A stretch of DNA of 64,000 bases from Vibrio sp. DW001 (GCF_029016285.1 NZ_CP091975.1:2356001-2420000), one strand, 5' to 3'; counted from the first letter of the stretch, positions 18,284-28,138 are shown. Numbers and translations: made by a program. Notes: a model not told the origin generated them from the sequence alone.

Positions 18284-19342
18284 TTAGGGTTGTGTCACGT
18301 TGACGATATGCTTCAGGTCGTGCTCGCGATAGCGAGCAAATATCTCGTGCAAATTCTCGTTATTTAACTCGATTTTCTTCTCACTTAGGAAATCCTCGTT
18401 GAATAGCTTTGAATATGACCGTTCGGCAAGATCACAACAAAAAGTAACGATTGTCTTACCCGTGCCCATTTTAGCGGCCGCGTAGAGCGCTCCGGCGACA
18501 TTGAGTGCGGAGCTACTGCCTAATAGAATACCGTCATGTTGGCTCACTAAACGAGAAATGGTGACAAGATCTTGATCGGGCAAGGTGATTGCGTGGTTAA
18601 TTTTCGCTTGTTTAAAGTTTTCTACCATTCTCATGATCCCTATTCCTTCCGTGAATGAGCTGCCCTTTGATGTATATTGACCGTGTTTCAGAAATGAATA
18701 GATACCGGACCCGTCGGGATCAACTAACCATGTCTTCAAATTTGGATTGTGTTCAGATAGGTAATGGGAATTTCCAGCTAACGTTCCACCCGTTCCAACC
18801 ACAGACACTAACGCATCTATTTTTCCTGCAGTTTGATGCCATATCTCAGGCCCTGTATTTAGGTAGTGCGCTCGGTAATTGCTTAGGTTTTCAAACTGAT
18901 CGGCCCACCAATAGTCCTCATGCTTTTCGCCTATTCGCTTTGCTGTGTGATAAAAATGGTTTGGATCCGCAAATGGACAAGGGTCAACCAGCAACAGGTC
19001 GGCACCATACAGCTTAATCATCCGTTCTTTTTCTTGTGCTTGTCCTTTTGGCATGACCACCAACATCGTGTAACCAAGAGATTTAGCCACTAGTGCTAAA
19101 CCAATCCCCGTATTGCCCGCCGTCCCTTCAACAATAGTCATTCCCGGTTTTAACTTCCCCGATTCAACCGCATCCTTAACCAATTGCAGTGCGGCTCTGT
19201 CTTTAATTGAACCACCCGGGTTCTGTTGTTCGCATTTTAATAGGATCTCACAACCTGATATATCTGAAAGGCTATTAATTCTGATAAGATCAGTATTACC
19301 AATCAGTTCGCTAACACTATTCGCTATAGAGGCAATTGACAT
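18284..19342 (-). CDS. PLP-dependent cysteine synthase-like enzyme
   Basis: This 352-residue fold-type II enzyme is of the O-acetylserine sulfhydrylase / cystathionine beta-synthase group. The PLP lysine is Lys47 in NPGGSIKDRA. The substrate loop TAGNTG and the phosphate-binding GTGGTLAG are intact. The C-terminal ~40 residues (after FCCDLAERSYSKLF) are longer than in CysK, so it is probably not the main CysK. It could act on O-acetylserine, O-phosphoserine or in reverse transsulfuration. It converges with the slipin gene with only six bases between the stops, and its upstream region is shared with the small gene on the opposite strand. Confidence 0.85.
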   Translation of the reverse strand: MSIASIANSVSELIGNTDLIRINSLSDISGCEILLKCEQQNPGGSIKDRAALQLVKDAVESGKLKPGMTIVEGTAGNTGIGLALVAKSLGYTMLVVMPKGQAQEKERMIKLYGADLLLVDPCPFADPNHFYHTAKRIGEKHEDYWWADQFENLSNYRAHYLNTGPEIWHQTAGKIDALVSVVGTGGTLAGNSHYLSEHNPNLKTWLVDPDGSGIYSFLKHGQYTSKGSSFTEGIGIMRMVENFKQAKINHAITLPDQDLVTISRLVSQHDGILLGSSSALNVAGALYAAAKMGTGKTIVTFCCDLAERSYSKLFNEDFLSEKKIELNNENLHEIFARYREHDLKHIVNVTQP

Positions 19343-19476
19343 AATGATTCCATTTTCATTTTACTCGTTATAAGCGTAGATCTACGGCTTATTTAGTCAA
19401 GGTAAATAATAATAGAACACATTCTCATTTTGAGTAATATACTTAGAGGTGATAGCTTTCAAAGGAGGGCATCAAC

Positions 19477-19680
19477 ATGTTTTTGACGGAAAGAGTCAGC
19501 GGCGACTTAATAGATATCGTCGAAACAAAAGATCTAACGAGTTTATTTCACGAAAATGTCGTCGGTCAATATCAAGCGGGTCAAGAAGAGCAAGACCCGG
19601 AACTTTTTAAAAGTCTGATTTGGTATTTATGTCTGGTGAGGAACTGCCTCGCTGCTGGACTGATCCCAATTACCGAGTAA
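19477..19680 (+). CDS. Small conserved-looking protein of unknown function, probably frameshifted near its end
   Basis: A strong ribosome binding site (AAAGGAGGG, nine bases before ATG) supports real translation of this 67-codon gene. The N-terminal ~48 residues are acidic and soluble (DLIDIVETKDLTSLF). At TTTTTAAAAG (19605-19614) the zero frame turns into a Trp/Leu-rich tail. Adding one A there would give a more natural tail ending SGEELPRCWTDPNYRVTK and stopping at 19688. I therefore think the present reading frame lost one base, either in nature or in sequencing. I do not recognise a function. It lies divergently from the cysteine synthase-like gene and convergently to glpC. Confidence 0.6.
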   Translation: MFLTERVSGDLIDIVETKDLTSLFHENVVGQYQAGQEEQDPELFKSLIWYLCLVRNCLAAGLIPITE

Positions 19681-19693
19681 CAAAATAAGTATC

Positions 19694-19724
19694 ATACCAA
19701 GCCACTGATTCAGAGGCTTGGTAT
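19694..19724. terminator. Hairpin between the small gene and glpC (convergent)
   Basis: A perfect ten-base stem (arm ATACCAAGCC) with an 11-base loop lies between two convergent genes. It can end transcription in either direction, although the T-runs are short. Confidence 0.6.
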
Positions 19725-19770
19725 TTACTCACCATCTCAATAGAACGCAAATTTGTCTAGCGTAGCTTGT

Positions 19771-20997
19771 TCAAGATAGGGGCACACCTTCTATCGCTTG
19801 GGCGATTAACGACACAGGATGAATACACTCTAGGTCCGTATTTTCTTCTATCTGCCATTTGCAGGTTTCACAATCAGTGATAGCGAGATCCGCATCCGCA
19901 ATGGCTATCTGATTAAACAGCCCGCTGCCTATCTCCATCGATGCCTCGTAGTTTTCTTCTTTGAACCCATAGGTACCGGCAGAACCACAACATTCGCTGT
20001 TCAAGACGATCAGTTCTAAACCCGGAATTGCCCTAAGCAGTTCAATGGTGAATATTGTATTTCCACTGCGTTCGAGATGACACGGAGTGTGATAAACCAC
20101 CTTCTTATTTACAGGATTCATTTTTGGGGTATTCCCATTCATAAATTCCTTCAATAAATAGCGCGTAATAAACTGTATACGGTCTACGACTCGTTCATTG
20201 TTTACACCCAATACATGGGGATACTCATTTTGAAGTGTAAATGCACAAGTAGATGAGGTGGAAACAATATCTCGTTGATACGTTTCAACCGAGTTTTCTA
20301 GCTGCTTAACGTTAAATTGGGCATTTTTCTGCGCCTTTTTATGGAAGCCATTGGCAATCAAAGGCACGCCGCAACATTTTTCATCGTCGAGCAGATGAAG
20401 TCCGATATCCATCGCATTCAAAACGGTGATCAGATCTTTACCCAGTTGTGGGTGATTGTAGTTGACATAACAACCATGAAAAAAGCTGACACCACGTTTA
20501 AACGACGATTGGTCAGGACACTGTTTTTTGTACCAACGGCGAAAGGTGCCATGAGAGTATTTAGGAAGTGATTTATGGTCATGTACGCCAACCGTTTTGT
20601 GCATCACTTTTTTAACGATCGGCATACTAGTTGCGGCGTTAACAAGAGGAGCAAAAGGTGTGGCTATTGAACCAAATAGGTCGGTATGGCTTAAAACAAA
20701 GTCTCTGACTGTTTTAGGGCTCGCTGACAGTTTTCCATACTTCCCTCTGGCAACGGCAATGATGTCGCCTATTCGCACATTAGAAGGACAAGCGGTTTCG
20801 CAACGTTTACAGTTGGTACAATACTTGAGTACGTCATCAAAATATTGAGGATCTTTAAGTCGCAACCTTTCCCCATCGGGCCCGGCTTGCTTGGGACCTG
20901 GAAATAAAGGGTTGGCCTTCGCTACCGGGCAGTAAACCGTACAAACGGTGCATTTAATACACTGATCAAAACTGGTGTCATTGGCTACTTCTAACAT
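19771..20997 (-). CDS. glpC: GlpC, membrane-anchoring iron-sulfur subunit of anaerobic glycerol-3-phosphate dehydrogenase
   Basis: GlpC connects the GlpAB catalytic dimer to the membrane and the menaquinone pool. The 408-residue protein has two 4Fe-4S ferredoxin motifs (CIKCTVCTVYCP near residue 14 and CTNCKRCETACP near 61). Two cysteine-rich CCG domains follow (CCGVPL and CCGSAGTYG). It is the last gene of glpABC and its start overlaps the end of glpB by seven bases, consistent with translational coupling. Confidence 0.95.
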   Translation of the reverse strand: MLEVANDTSFDQCIKCTVCTVYCPVAKANPLFPGPKQAGPDGERLRLKDPQYFDDVLKYCTNCKRCETACPSNVRIGDIIAVARGKYGKLSASPKTVRDFVLSHTDLFGSIATPFAPLVNAATSMPIVKKVMHKTVGVHDHKSLPKYSHGTFRRWYKKQCPDQSSFKRGVSFFHGCYVNYNHPQLGKDLITVLNAMDIGLHLLDDEKCCGVPLIANGFHKKAQKNAQFNVKQLENSVETYQRDIVSTSSTCAFTLQNEYPHVLGVNNERVVDRIQFITRYLLKEFMNGNTPKMNPVNKKVVYHTPCHLERSGNTIFTIELLRAIPGLELIVLNSECCGSAGTYGFKEENYEASMEIGSGLFNQIAIADADLAITDCETCKWQIEENTDLECIHPVSLIAQAIEGVPLS

Positions 20998-22319
20998 ACC
21001 GCTTCCTCCAGTTTAGCCTGGTTATTATTGTAGATAATTTGACTAGAGACAGCATGTGCTGTGGCAATCGCCACCCCACCGCCAGACCCCTCTAATATCG
21101 GATTGTAATGCGCCAAAATTGAGCCACAACAATACAAGTTCTCAACGGTACCGTTCGTCATTCGTGGTCGAAAGTGTCGGTTTGTTTCTACACCAAATGA
21201 GATGAATTCATGAGAGCTCGGTGAGAAAAAGGCGTCGCTGTGCCAGTCGGCTCTTGGACCGGTGTTACAAACCTCTAATCCAAACACGGGTTCAATGATT
21301 CGATTTCGCTGAGCCTGTAACCCATTACTGAAAAAGCTTCCACTAGCCAAAACAAATGCATCGGCGGTTAGAGCGTAATCGCGTAGATTTCTTGTCCACA
21401 CTTTTTCTAACTGAAAACCGTGCTCTGATTGTGAGAACTCGCCCCGAACAACGCTGTCCCCTTTTAATTGCACGCCACCTAGTTTGACAAAATGTCTTTC
21501 CAGTGTTTCTTCGAGCCGAATACCCATTAATGACGGCGGCATCGTCGCCACCTCATGAAAATTAAGACCCGTACGTGCTTTCAATTTCTGTAACAATTCC
21601 ACACCTTGCAACGCACCAAATATGGACGGTAGGATAACGAGATCTCGTTCCGTTGCGCCTGCCGTTATCTGATTAGCGAAATCATTGAAGCATGTTTCGT
21701 TGTTAAACAGTTTGGCAAAATCTGTCGACCTATAATTGTTTATCGACCCGGCCCCATTAAGGTGGTTTGTTACATCTACTGGTAATTGAACAATAGGCGT
21801 GCGATTAAACATTGGGGTAGAAAGCAGGTTGTCGGCAACAACCTGAGTCTGGAAATCACGAAACGACTCAATCGCCACCAATACAATTCGATCGAAGCTA
21901 TTCTGAGATTGATTAAAACCAATCTGTTCGACGAATTGCTGAGAAAGGAATGTACTTTTTAAGGTTCCCAATGTGGTAATACGTTGATGATTTTCGTTGT
22001 TTTCTGTTTGGTTGAGCAATACGCCTGCACGGTTCATCATTTCGGTAAACCAATCAACGGCACCAGAGACTCTTTCTTGTCCTATCTTTGCGTAAGGATG
22101 TTCTGGATATTCTAATGGAAAACTGGCTATTGCGGGATAAGGGAAACGTACCGGGATACCCGATGGCGTAGAAGAAAGTAAATCCACCGAACCAGATGAA
22201 AAATGCAATGCACTTCGGCCGTTATTCACCAGCGCGGTTTTCAACCCTTGTTCTAAACAATGAATAGCCGAGGTGTACCCTGCCATTCCTCCACCAATAA
22301 CGATGACATCATAATTCAT
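20991..22319 (-). CDS. glpB: GlpB, subunit B of anaerobic glycerol-3-phosphate dehydrogenase
   Basis: This 442-residue flavoprotein starts with a dinucleotide-binding fold (MNYDVIVIGGGMAGYTSAIH). It ends with a second FAD-contact region (GSGGGVAIATAHAVS). It forms the catalytic dimer with GlpA, oxidising sn-glycerol-3-phosphate to dihydroxyacetone phosphate without oxygen. Its ATG shares a base with the glpA stop (TAATG), and it overlaps glpC. Confidence 0.94.
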   Translation of the reverse strand: MNYDVIVIGGGMAGYTSAIHCLEQGLKTALVNNGRSALHFSSGSVDLLSSTPSGIPVRFPYPAIASFPLEYPEHPYAKIGQERVSGAVDWFTEMMNRAGVLLNQTENNENHQRITTLGTLKSTFLSQQFVEQIGFNQSQNSFDRIVLVAIESFRDFQTQVVADNLLSTPMFNRTPIVQLPVDVTNHLNGAGSINNYRSTDFAKLFNNETCFNDFANQITAGATERDLVILPSIFGALQGVELLQKLKARTGLNFHEVATMPPSLMGIRLEETLERHFVKLGGVQLKGDSVVRGEFSQSEHGFQLEKVWTRNLRDYALTADAFVLASGSFFSNGLQAQRNRIIEPVFGLEVCNTGPRADWHSDAFFSPSSHEFISFGVETNRHFRPRMTNGTVENLYCCGSILAHYNPILEGSGGGVAIATAHAVSSQIIYNNNQAKLEEAVC

Positions 22320-23965
22320 TATGACTCTCCCGATTTAACTGGGTTATGGGTAGCGGTTAACTCTGACGCACCGAGTAAACCTTCATAGATCCAGTAGCTG
22401 AATTCGGCTTCTCGCAATGCGTCTCCCCACAATATGGGTTTTGTTCCTTTCCAGCGCTCTTCCATAAAATCGACCAATAATTGACTGCTATCGACACCAT
22501 TAAGACCGCCAAACTCATTAAATAATCCGGCCGCTCGGTAGGTACATAACTCCCCCTGACACGGTCCCATTCCCAAACGGGTGCGACGGCGTAGATCTTC
22601 TATATTCTTACAATCAAGCTGTTTAATTGCATATTCCACTTCACTAACGGTTACCATTTCGCATTCACAAATTACGGCTTGGCTTTTACTGTCTGGCTTT
22701 AAAAACCCATGAGCTCTTTCACCATGACGATAAACAGCCGACTCGTAAACTGGTTTGGCAATACTGGCACTACGTTTGATTGGTTTTGGCGCGGTATTGG
22801 AACCGGGTAACGGGCGACTCGCCGTAATACAGGCATTGGTATTGCCTAATTTTTTTGCCACGACATCGGTGACTTGCTCGGCCATCAAACGATAGGTCAT
22901 TAATTTACCACCAGTGATGGTAGTAAAACCGTTTAAACCATCTTTTTCCGCGTGATCTAATAACACGATACCACGACTGATATTCCGTCCAGACTCGTCC
23001 CCGTCTAGTGAAACCAATGGGCGAACGCCAGCGTAAGCTCTTAAGACACGGGTATTTTGCATGATAGGCGCAAGCTTTGTTCCTTCGACTAAAAGCCTGT
23101 CTATTTCATCTGGCCTAATCGAAAGGTTATCAATTTGGTCATAATCAATACGTTCCGACGTTGTTCCAATTAAGGAAATGGTATCTCCGGGCACCAAAAT
23201 ATCGGCGTCTGACGGCTTTCGACAACGGTTAATGACGAGATTATTAATCCTGTAATCTAGGATAAGCAACGAACCTTTTGCCGGAAACATCTTTATCCCA
23301 AGATCGGCGTATTCACATATGTTCTGCCCCCATATGCCAGCCGCGTTGACAACTTCGTTTGCATACACTTCATACGCAACATGTTTTTGCGAATTAAAGC
23401 AGCGTACACCGACAACTCTATCGCCCTTAATAATCAGAGATGTCACCGTGGTATGGGTGAACAATTGAGCGCCATGCTCTTTAGCATCCAACACATTGGA
23501 GGCGCATAATCGGAAGGGATCAAGTGTGCCGTCTGGCACTTTTACCGCGCCCAGCATTTTAGGGTTGGCGTGCGGTTCCAACTGAAGCGCTTTTTGGGTG
23601 GTTAACTGCTCTGTTTCTATTCCTGCTTCACTACAAGCACGTATGAATGTTTGCTGAAAATCAATGTCATCTTCTGGGAGAGTGATAAAAAGACCACTCG
23701 TATCCTCTACACAGTGTCGGGCGATAGATTTTAGGATTCGATTTTCTTGGATGCACTCTTTTGCAGAATGAGGGTCTGTTACCGCATATCGTGCTCCAGA
23801 ATGAAGTAATCCATGGTTTCTACCTGTGGTACCGGATGCTATATCGTCTTTCTCTAATAATATGCAATTTATTCCGCGTAAAGCACAGTCCCGCATGATA
23901 CCCGTGCCTGTTGCTCCTCCGCCGATGATAACGACTTCTGTTTCAAATCGAACATATGAATTCAT
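22319..23965 (-). CDS. glpA: GlpA, catalytic subunit A of anaerobic glycerol-3-phosphate dehydrogenase
   Basis: This 548-residue FAD enzyme oxidises glycerol-3-phosphate under anaerobic conditions. The FAD-binding N-terminus VVIIGGGATGTGIMRD is clear, followed by a DAO-type body. A C-terminal cysteine-rich module (CECEMVTVSE through GPCQGELC, about 445-490) is the BFD-like [2Fe-2S] domain that separates GlpA from the aerobic GlpD. It is first in glpABC and divergent from glpT, sharing a 315-base control region with GlpR-like sites. Confidence 0.95.
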   Translation of the reverse strand: MNSYVRFETEVVIIGGGATGTGIMRDCALRGINCILLEKDDIASGTTGRNHGLLHSGARYAVTDPHSAKECIQENRILKSIARHCVEDTSGLFITLPEDDIDFQQTFIRACSEAGIETEQLTTQKALQLEPHANPKMLGAVKVPDGTLDPFRLCASNVLDAKEHGAQLFTHTTVTSLIIKGDRVVGVRCFNSQKHVAYEVYANEVVNAAGIWGQNICEYADLGIKMFPAKGSLLILDYRINNLVINRCRKPSDADILVPGDTISLIGTTSERIDYDQIDNLSIRPDEIDRLLVEGTKLAPIMQNTRVLRAYAGVRPLVSLDGDESGRNISRGIVLLDHAEKDGLNGFTTITGGKLMTYRLMAEQVTDVVAKKLGNTNACITASRPLPGSNTAPKPIKRSASIAKPVYESAVYRHGERAHGFLKPDSKSQAVICECEMVTVSEVEYAIKQLDCKNIEDLRRRTRLGMGPCQGELCTYRAAGLFNEFGGLNGVDSSQLLVDFMEERWKGTKPILWGDALREAEFSYWIYEGLLGASELTATHNPVKSGES

Positions 23966-24280
23966 AACGCGCTCAAAATTAAGTTAACAATAGTTAAAAC
24001 GAACATTTATATTTTCGTTTACATTCTAATGAAAGAAGAGTGAACATTGCAACTATTATCCTTGTAATATTTCCGTAACGATTTTAATAACTTTAATCAT
24101 AGCCAAACTAGTCGTTAACACTAAAAATTGAACCAGTATCTAGAGTTTAATTATTTTGATCCACGAATTAAATAAAGTGAATCTACCTCTCATCTTTTAT
24201 TTTGTATTTGTTCATACTTTGCTCGTTCGAACATTTCACGTTCGTTTAAATCTAATAACTCAAAATATAGGTAAATAATA
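23966..24280. promoter_or_regulatory. Divergent glpA / glpT control region with GlpR-like operators
   Basis: Two clusters of the GlpR half-site (AACGAACA or TTCGTT) flank the region. One is at 23997-24021, close to glpA; the other is at 24221-24247, just upstream of glpT, where two CGTTCG cores occur 17 bases apart. The spacing is not identical to the E. coli consensus, so individual sites are tentative. glpR lies next to glpT, and repression of both directions is expected. No clear CRP or FNR box was found by eye. Confidence 0.6.
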
Positions 24281-25660
24281 ATGTTTGGTGTATTTAAACC
24301 TAAAACACATATAGAGCGTCTACCTGACGACCAGATAGGTGCCAGCTATAACCGACATAGATGGCAACTGTTTATGGGTATCTTCTTTGGTTACGCTGGG
24401 TACTACCTTGTACGAAAAAACTTTAGCCTTGCAATGCCATTTTTGATCGAACAAGGGTTTACTCGTGGACAATTGGGTGTGGCACTATCTGCTGTTTCAA
24501 TTGCATACGGGTTGTCCAAATTTCTCATGGGTAGCGTTTCAGACCGATCCAACCCAAGGTACTTCTTGAGTTTCGGCCTGCTCATGTCCGCCGCTGTTAT
24601 GTTCTGCTTTGGCTTTATGCCATGGGCAACAAGCAGCGTAACTGCAATGTTTGTTCTTCTATTCTTGAACGGTTGGTTTCAAGGTATGGGCTGGCCAGCT
24701 TGTGGCCGAACAATGGTGCATTGGTGGTCTCGCAAAGAACGTGGAAGCTTGGTCTCTGTATGGAATGTAGCCCACAATGTCGGTGGTGGTTTAATTGGTC
24801 CTTTGTTCATACTGGGTTTATGGCTATTTAATGACGATTGGCATACCGCTTTTTATGTTCCGGCCTTCTTCGCTTCTCTTGTCGCTGTCTTTGTCTGGTT
24901 TACCATGCGCGATACTCCTCAGTCTTGTGGCTTACCCCCGATTGAAGAGTTTAAGGATGACTATCCAGATAGCTACGATGAATCAAACGAAAAAGAAATG
25001 ACGGCAAAAGAAATTTTCTTTAAGTATGTATTGAACAACAAGCTTCTTTGGTCGATTGCTATCGCGAACGCCTTTGTTTATATGATCCGTTATGGTGTTC
25101 TTGACTGGGCTCCTACTTATCTTTCAGAAGCAAAAGGATTTAGTGTCGATAAATCATCTTGGGCGTACTTCTTGTACGAGTGGGCTGGTATTCCAGGAAC
25201 GCTTTTGTGTGGTTGGATTTCGGACAAAATGTTTAAGGGACGTCGTGCTCCGGCAGGTATCTTATTCATGCTTCTTGTGACCATTGCAGTGTTTGTCTAC
25301 TGGTTCAACCCTCCAGGTAACCCAGGCATCGACATGGCAGCTCTTGTTGCTATCGGCTTCCTAATTTATGGCCCGGTAATGTTGATTGGTTTATATGCCC
25401 TTGAACTTGCGCCTAAAAAGGCAGCAGGTACTGCAGCAGGTCTCACCGGTCTATTCGGTTACCTTGGTGGTGCTGTCGCGGCAAATGCAGTTCTAGGTTA
25501 TACCGTTGACCACTTTGGTTGGGACGGTGGCTTCACCTTGCTTACTGTATCTTGTGGCTTATCTATCCTTTGTTTAGCATACGCGTACTTTGGTGAGAAG
25601 AAATTCCACAAAGAAAAAGATGAAAAAGAAAGATTGGAAGCCGCTGAGGCATCTGCATAA
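24281..25660 (+). CDS. glpT: GlpT, glycerol-3-phosphate:phosphate antiporter
   Basis: This 459-residue MFS protein of the organophosphate:phosphate antiporter family exchanges external glycerol-3-phosphate for internal phosphate. The two substrate-binding arginines are present in LVRKNFSL and MIRYGVLDW, and the conserved His is in WNVAHNVGG. The central charged loop and a Lys/Glu-rich C-terminal tail ([11 protein letters not shown]) are cytoplasmic. It is about the same length as E. coli GlpT (452). In other bacteria this protein also admits fosfomycin. A strong terminator follows. Confidence 0.95.
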   Translation: MFGVFKPKTHIERLPDDQIGASYNRHRWQLFMGIFFGYAGYYLVRKNFSLAMPFLIEQGFTRGQLGVALSAVSIAYGLSKFLMGSVSDRSNPRYFLSFGLLMSAAVMFCFGFMPWATSSVTAMFVLLFLNGWFQGMGWPACGRTMVHWWSRKERGSLVSVWNVAHNVGGGLIGPLFILGLWLFNDDWHTAFYVPAFFASLVAVFVWFTMRDTPQSCGLPPIEEFKDDYPDSYDESNEKEMTAKEIFFKYVLNNKLLWSIAIANAFVYMIRYGVLDWAPTYLSEAKGFSVDKSSWAYFLYEWAGIPGTLLCGWISDKMFKGRRAPAGILFMLLVTIAVFVYWFNPPGNPGIDMAALVAIGFLIYGPVMLIGLYALELAPKKAAGTAAGLTGLFGYLGGAVAANAVLGYTVDHFGWDGGFTLLTVSCGLSILCLAYAYFGEKKFHKEKDEKERLEAAEASA

Positions 25661-25723
25661 GGTTTGTCCGATAGAATCTTAGATGTGTAATTAGGTTCCA
25701 ATACGAAACATTACTTACGATCA

Positions 25724-25759
25724 AAAAGGGCCACAATAGTTCGCTATTGTGGCCCTTTT
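25724..25759. terminator. Bidirectional terminator between glpT and glpR
   Basis: A 16-base perfect stem (AAAAGGGCCACAATAG and complement) carries a TTCG tetraloop, with A-tract and T-tract on either side. It serves both convergent genes. Confidence 0.92.
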
Positions 25760-25794
25760 ATTTGTTTGATGGGTTGAACCCAGTCGAGGCACCG

Positions 25795-26562
25795 TTATAA
25801 GGTAACAACCTCTATTTGTGTTTCACTCTCAGCAAGGATGGAGGCCAAAGGTTCTGGTGGTAATTGATCAGTGACCACTAAATCTATCTCACTCAAATTA
25901 CCAAGCTTTACCATGGCATTGCGTCCAAATTTGGAATGGTCAACACCCAATAAAGTTTGACGACTATTCTCTATTATGGCTTTCTTAACTCGTACCTCGT
26001 GATAGTCAAAATCGAGCAACGAACCATCGTTATCGATCCCACTTATACCAAGCACACCGAAATCAAGTCTGAACTGTGAAATAAAGTCTAACGTCGCTTC
26101 ACCTGTTACGCCACCATCAATATTCCGCACCTCACCACCGGCAAGAATCACCTTAAAATCAGGACGTTCCATTAGTATCATTGCCACATTAATATTGTTG
26201 GTCACAATACGAAGATCGCTATGCCCTACGGTCAAAGCCCTTGCAAAGGCCTCTGGAGTCGTACCGATATCAATAAATAACGTTGAACCATTAGGGATGT
26301 GCTTTGCCATTGTTGCCGCTATCAGCTCTTTTTGTCGTGGATGCATGACTTTACGATTGCTGTAGCTGGAGTTTTCAGAGCTAGAAAGGTTGGTCGCGCC
26401 ACCGTGGGTCCGGCGAAGATTATTGAGTTCCGCAAGCTCATTCAGATCTCTGCGAATCGTTTGAGGGCTGACACTAAACAGTTCAACAAGCTCGTCTGTG
26501 TTGACTTCTCCATTCGATTCAACCAATCGAATAATCTCTTGGTGCCGCTGTTCTGCTTTCAC
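25795..26562 (-). CDS. glpR: GlpR, DeoR-family repressor of the glycerol-3-phosphate regulon
   Basis: This 255-residue protein has a DeoR helix-turn-helix (VNTDELVELFSVSPQTIRRDLNELAE, residues 20-45). A sugar-phosphate-sensing domain follows, with the family hallmarks NGSTLFIDIGTTPEA, GGEVRNIDGG and LDFDYHEVR. It closely resembles E. coli GlpR throughout. Glycerol-3-phosphate is the expected inducer. Targets likely include the glpA/glpT region next door. Confidence 0.95.
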   Translation of the reverse strand: MKAEQRHQEIIRLVESNGEVNTDELVELFSVSPQTIRRDLNELAELNNLRRTHGGATNLSSSENSSYSNRKVMHPRQKELIAATMAKHIPNGSTLFIDIGTTPEAFARALTVGHSDLRIVTNNINVAMILMERPDFKVILAGGEVRNIDGGVTGEATLDFISQFRLDFGVLGISGIDNDGSLLDFDYHEVRVKKAIIENSRQTLLGVDHSKFGRNAMVKLGNLSEIDLVVTDQLPPEPLASILAESETQIEVVTL

Positions 26563-26691
26563 GTCCGTTCCTTTTCTTATTTGAATATAACGTCAGCTAG
26601 TATAAGTAAAAATGACCCATAACCCTAGGGCCCGTTGATTTTTAGAGGCTATTTTACAGCGAATTGTCGGGAATTTATGTGAAACACGGGC

Positions 26692-26718
26692 TTTAAAGGT
26701 AGTGGATCTACCTTTAAA
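26692..26718 (-). terminator. Hairpin downstream of alaE
   Basis: An 11-base perfect stem (TTTAAAGGTAG and complement) with a five-base loop lies just past the alaE stop. The T-run is modest. Confidence 0.55.
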
Positions 26719-26765
26719 ACTGATAACGCAGTAGAAATATCCAACAAATGGTAGGAATGAAAAAC

Positions 26766-27215
26766 CTAAACCTGTGGCACATACCCTGGCACACGAAACC
26801 ACTTACGGCATATATCAAGAAAATAGCCGTAAAGAACCCCCATACCACACGATATTACGGCATTGGTTGATACTGCGGTGATAATCTGGTCAGTGGAAGC
26901 CCCAACGAAAAGTAAAATGCCAACATAGACGGGAGATTGAAATGCAACAAACGCGATGAGATCAGAACTATTTTTCATAAAAGAAGACAACGATAGCCTC
27001 GCCCCCTGCTTCAGTACCCAATCACGAAAAATTCCATACGGAAGCGCTATCGCGATATTCACGGGTATTGACACCAGACGCGAAGCGAGTGATGTTTCAA
27101 AAGACATTCCAGACACAAAAATTTCAATCATCATTCCTGAGATGAAACAAAACACCACCATAGCAAAGGTGTCTGCGGCTACGTTCCTAAGGCAAAAAGG
27201 ACCACGTGATTTCAT
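26766..27215 (-). CDS. alaE: AlaE, L-alanine exporter
   Basis: This 149-residue inner-membrane protein has four hydrophobic segments. Its family signature stretches are VAADTFAMVVFC near the start, MSFETSLASRLVSIPVNI, FQSPVYVGILL and GYFLDICRKWF near the end. They match E. coli AlaE, which exports excess L-alanine. It stands alone with its own promoter space and terminator. Confidence 0.92.
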   Translation of the reverse strand: MKSRGPFCLRNVAADTFAMVVFCFISGMMIEIFVSGMSFETSLASRLVSIPVNIAIALPYGIFRDWVLKQGARLSLSSFMKNSSDLIAFVAFQSPVYVGILLFVGASTDQIITAVSTNAVISCGMGVLYGYFLDICRKWFRVPGYVPQV

Positions 27216-27535
27216 TTTCTTCCCCTACAAAACAATAAACTGCCAAAATAATAAATAACATTAACTTAACACTGGCTAAATGATTACTAGCCAGTTTATC
27301 GTGCTATTAGAACAGATCTTAACTGAATTTATATACTGTTTTTAAAATTATGTTTTGAATATTGTACTATTTTTTTAAAAAAAATTAGCATGATCCGCTA
27401 GCGTGATATAGATCGCGCTTTTTTTAGTCCGTTAGGAAAATAAGGTACAAAGAATAACCACACGCGGATAGGGATGATGAAGAGGGATTCGGAGCTGTGT
27501 TAGTATAGTTCATCAAATTTTTCTGAGAAGATACC
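27216..27535. other. Divergent intergenic region between alaE and the UPF0149 gene
   Basis: This 320-base AT-rich region must contain both promoters. Around 27390-27430 a GC-richer patch (GATCCGCTAGCG and GATCGCGC) is followed by a run of T; it may be a small hairpin or operator. No gene or clear repeat is visible. Confidence 0.35.
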
Positions 27536-28105
27536 GTGACACTAAAAGAATTACTTCAACAACCAGAACTTGAAGGCAAACTACTCGGTGAAGCACAAAC
27601 CTATGGCTTCATAACGGCTATGGCCGCCACGCCCAATGTACTTGACCCAACAGAGTGGATCCCATTCCTTTGGGGCGGAGAAGAAGTTGCGCCTTTTACC
27701 GATGGGGTCCAATTTGAGCAATACGCTGATTTGCTGATCGCGCTTTGGAATACAACTCGCCCTGCTCTGCTCGACGGCACATGGCAATGGCCAACGGGTT
27801 ATACGCTTGACGAAAAAGAGATTATTTCTGAGGAGGCGCGCGCGTTTACTGAGGGGGCACTTCAAGGCTGGCAACTCGCCAGAGATGACTGGGAAACCTT
27901 AATGCCTGAGCATAGCGAAGACAATGCACTGCTTGGGGGTGTACTGCTTTCTTTAAGCCTGCTTTATGATCCAGAAACCGCTATTGAGACGTTAAAAGAA
28001 CATGGCGTTGAAGGGCTAGAACAATTCGAAGAGATCTACAATGCCATTCCGGTCATGTTGTGTGGCTTGACTCAGCGCGGTGTGGAACTCGCAGAGTCGC
28101 AATAA
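27536..28105 (+). CDS. UPF0149 (YecA/YgfB-like) family protein
   Basis: This 189-residue acidic, mostly helical protein starts at GTG, with GAGAAG upstream. Residues around NVLDPTEWIPFLWGGE and the GALQGWQLAR segment fit the UPF0149 family. It lacks the zinc-binding SEC-C tail that YecA carries. E. coli YgfB is implicated in regulation in some species, but I cannot assign a role here. It is monocistronic. Confidence 0.75.
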   Translation: MTLKELLQQPELEGKLLGEAQTYGFITAMAATPNVLDPTEWIPFLWGGEEVAPFTDGVQFEQYADLLIALWNTTRPALLDGTWQWPTGYTLDEKEIISEEARAFTEGALQGWQLARDDWETLMPEHSEDNALLGGVLLSLSLLYDPETAIETLKEHGVEGLEQFEEIYNAIPVMLCGLTQRGVELAESQ

Positions 28106-28138
28106 CCGAGACTAAGCATTATTACCATTGTTCCTGAC

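Noticed and set aside
26593..26802. A 69-codon minus-strand frame overlapping the end of alaE.
   Set aside because: It has no start signal and covers the alaE terminator; alaE itself matches its family in full.
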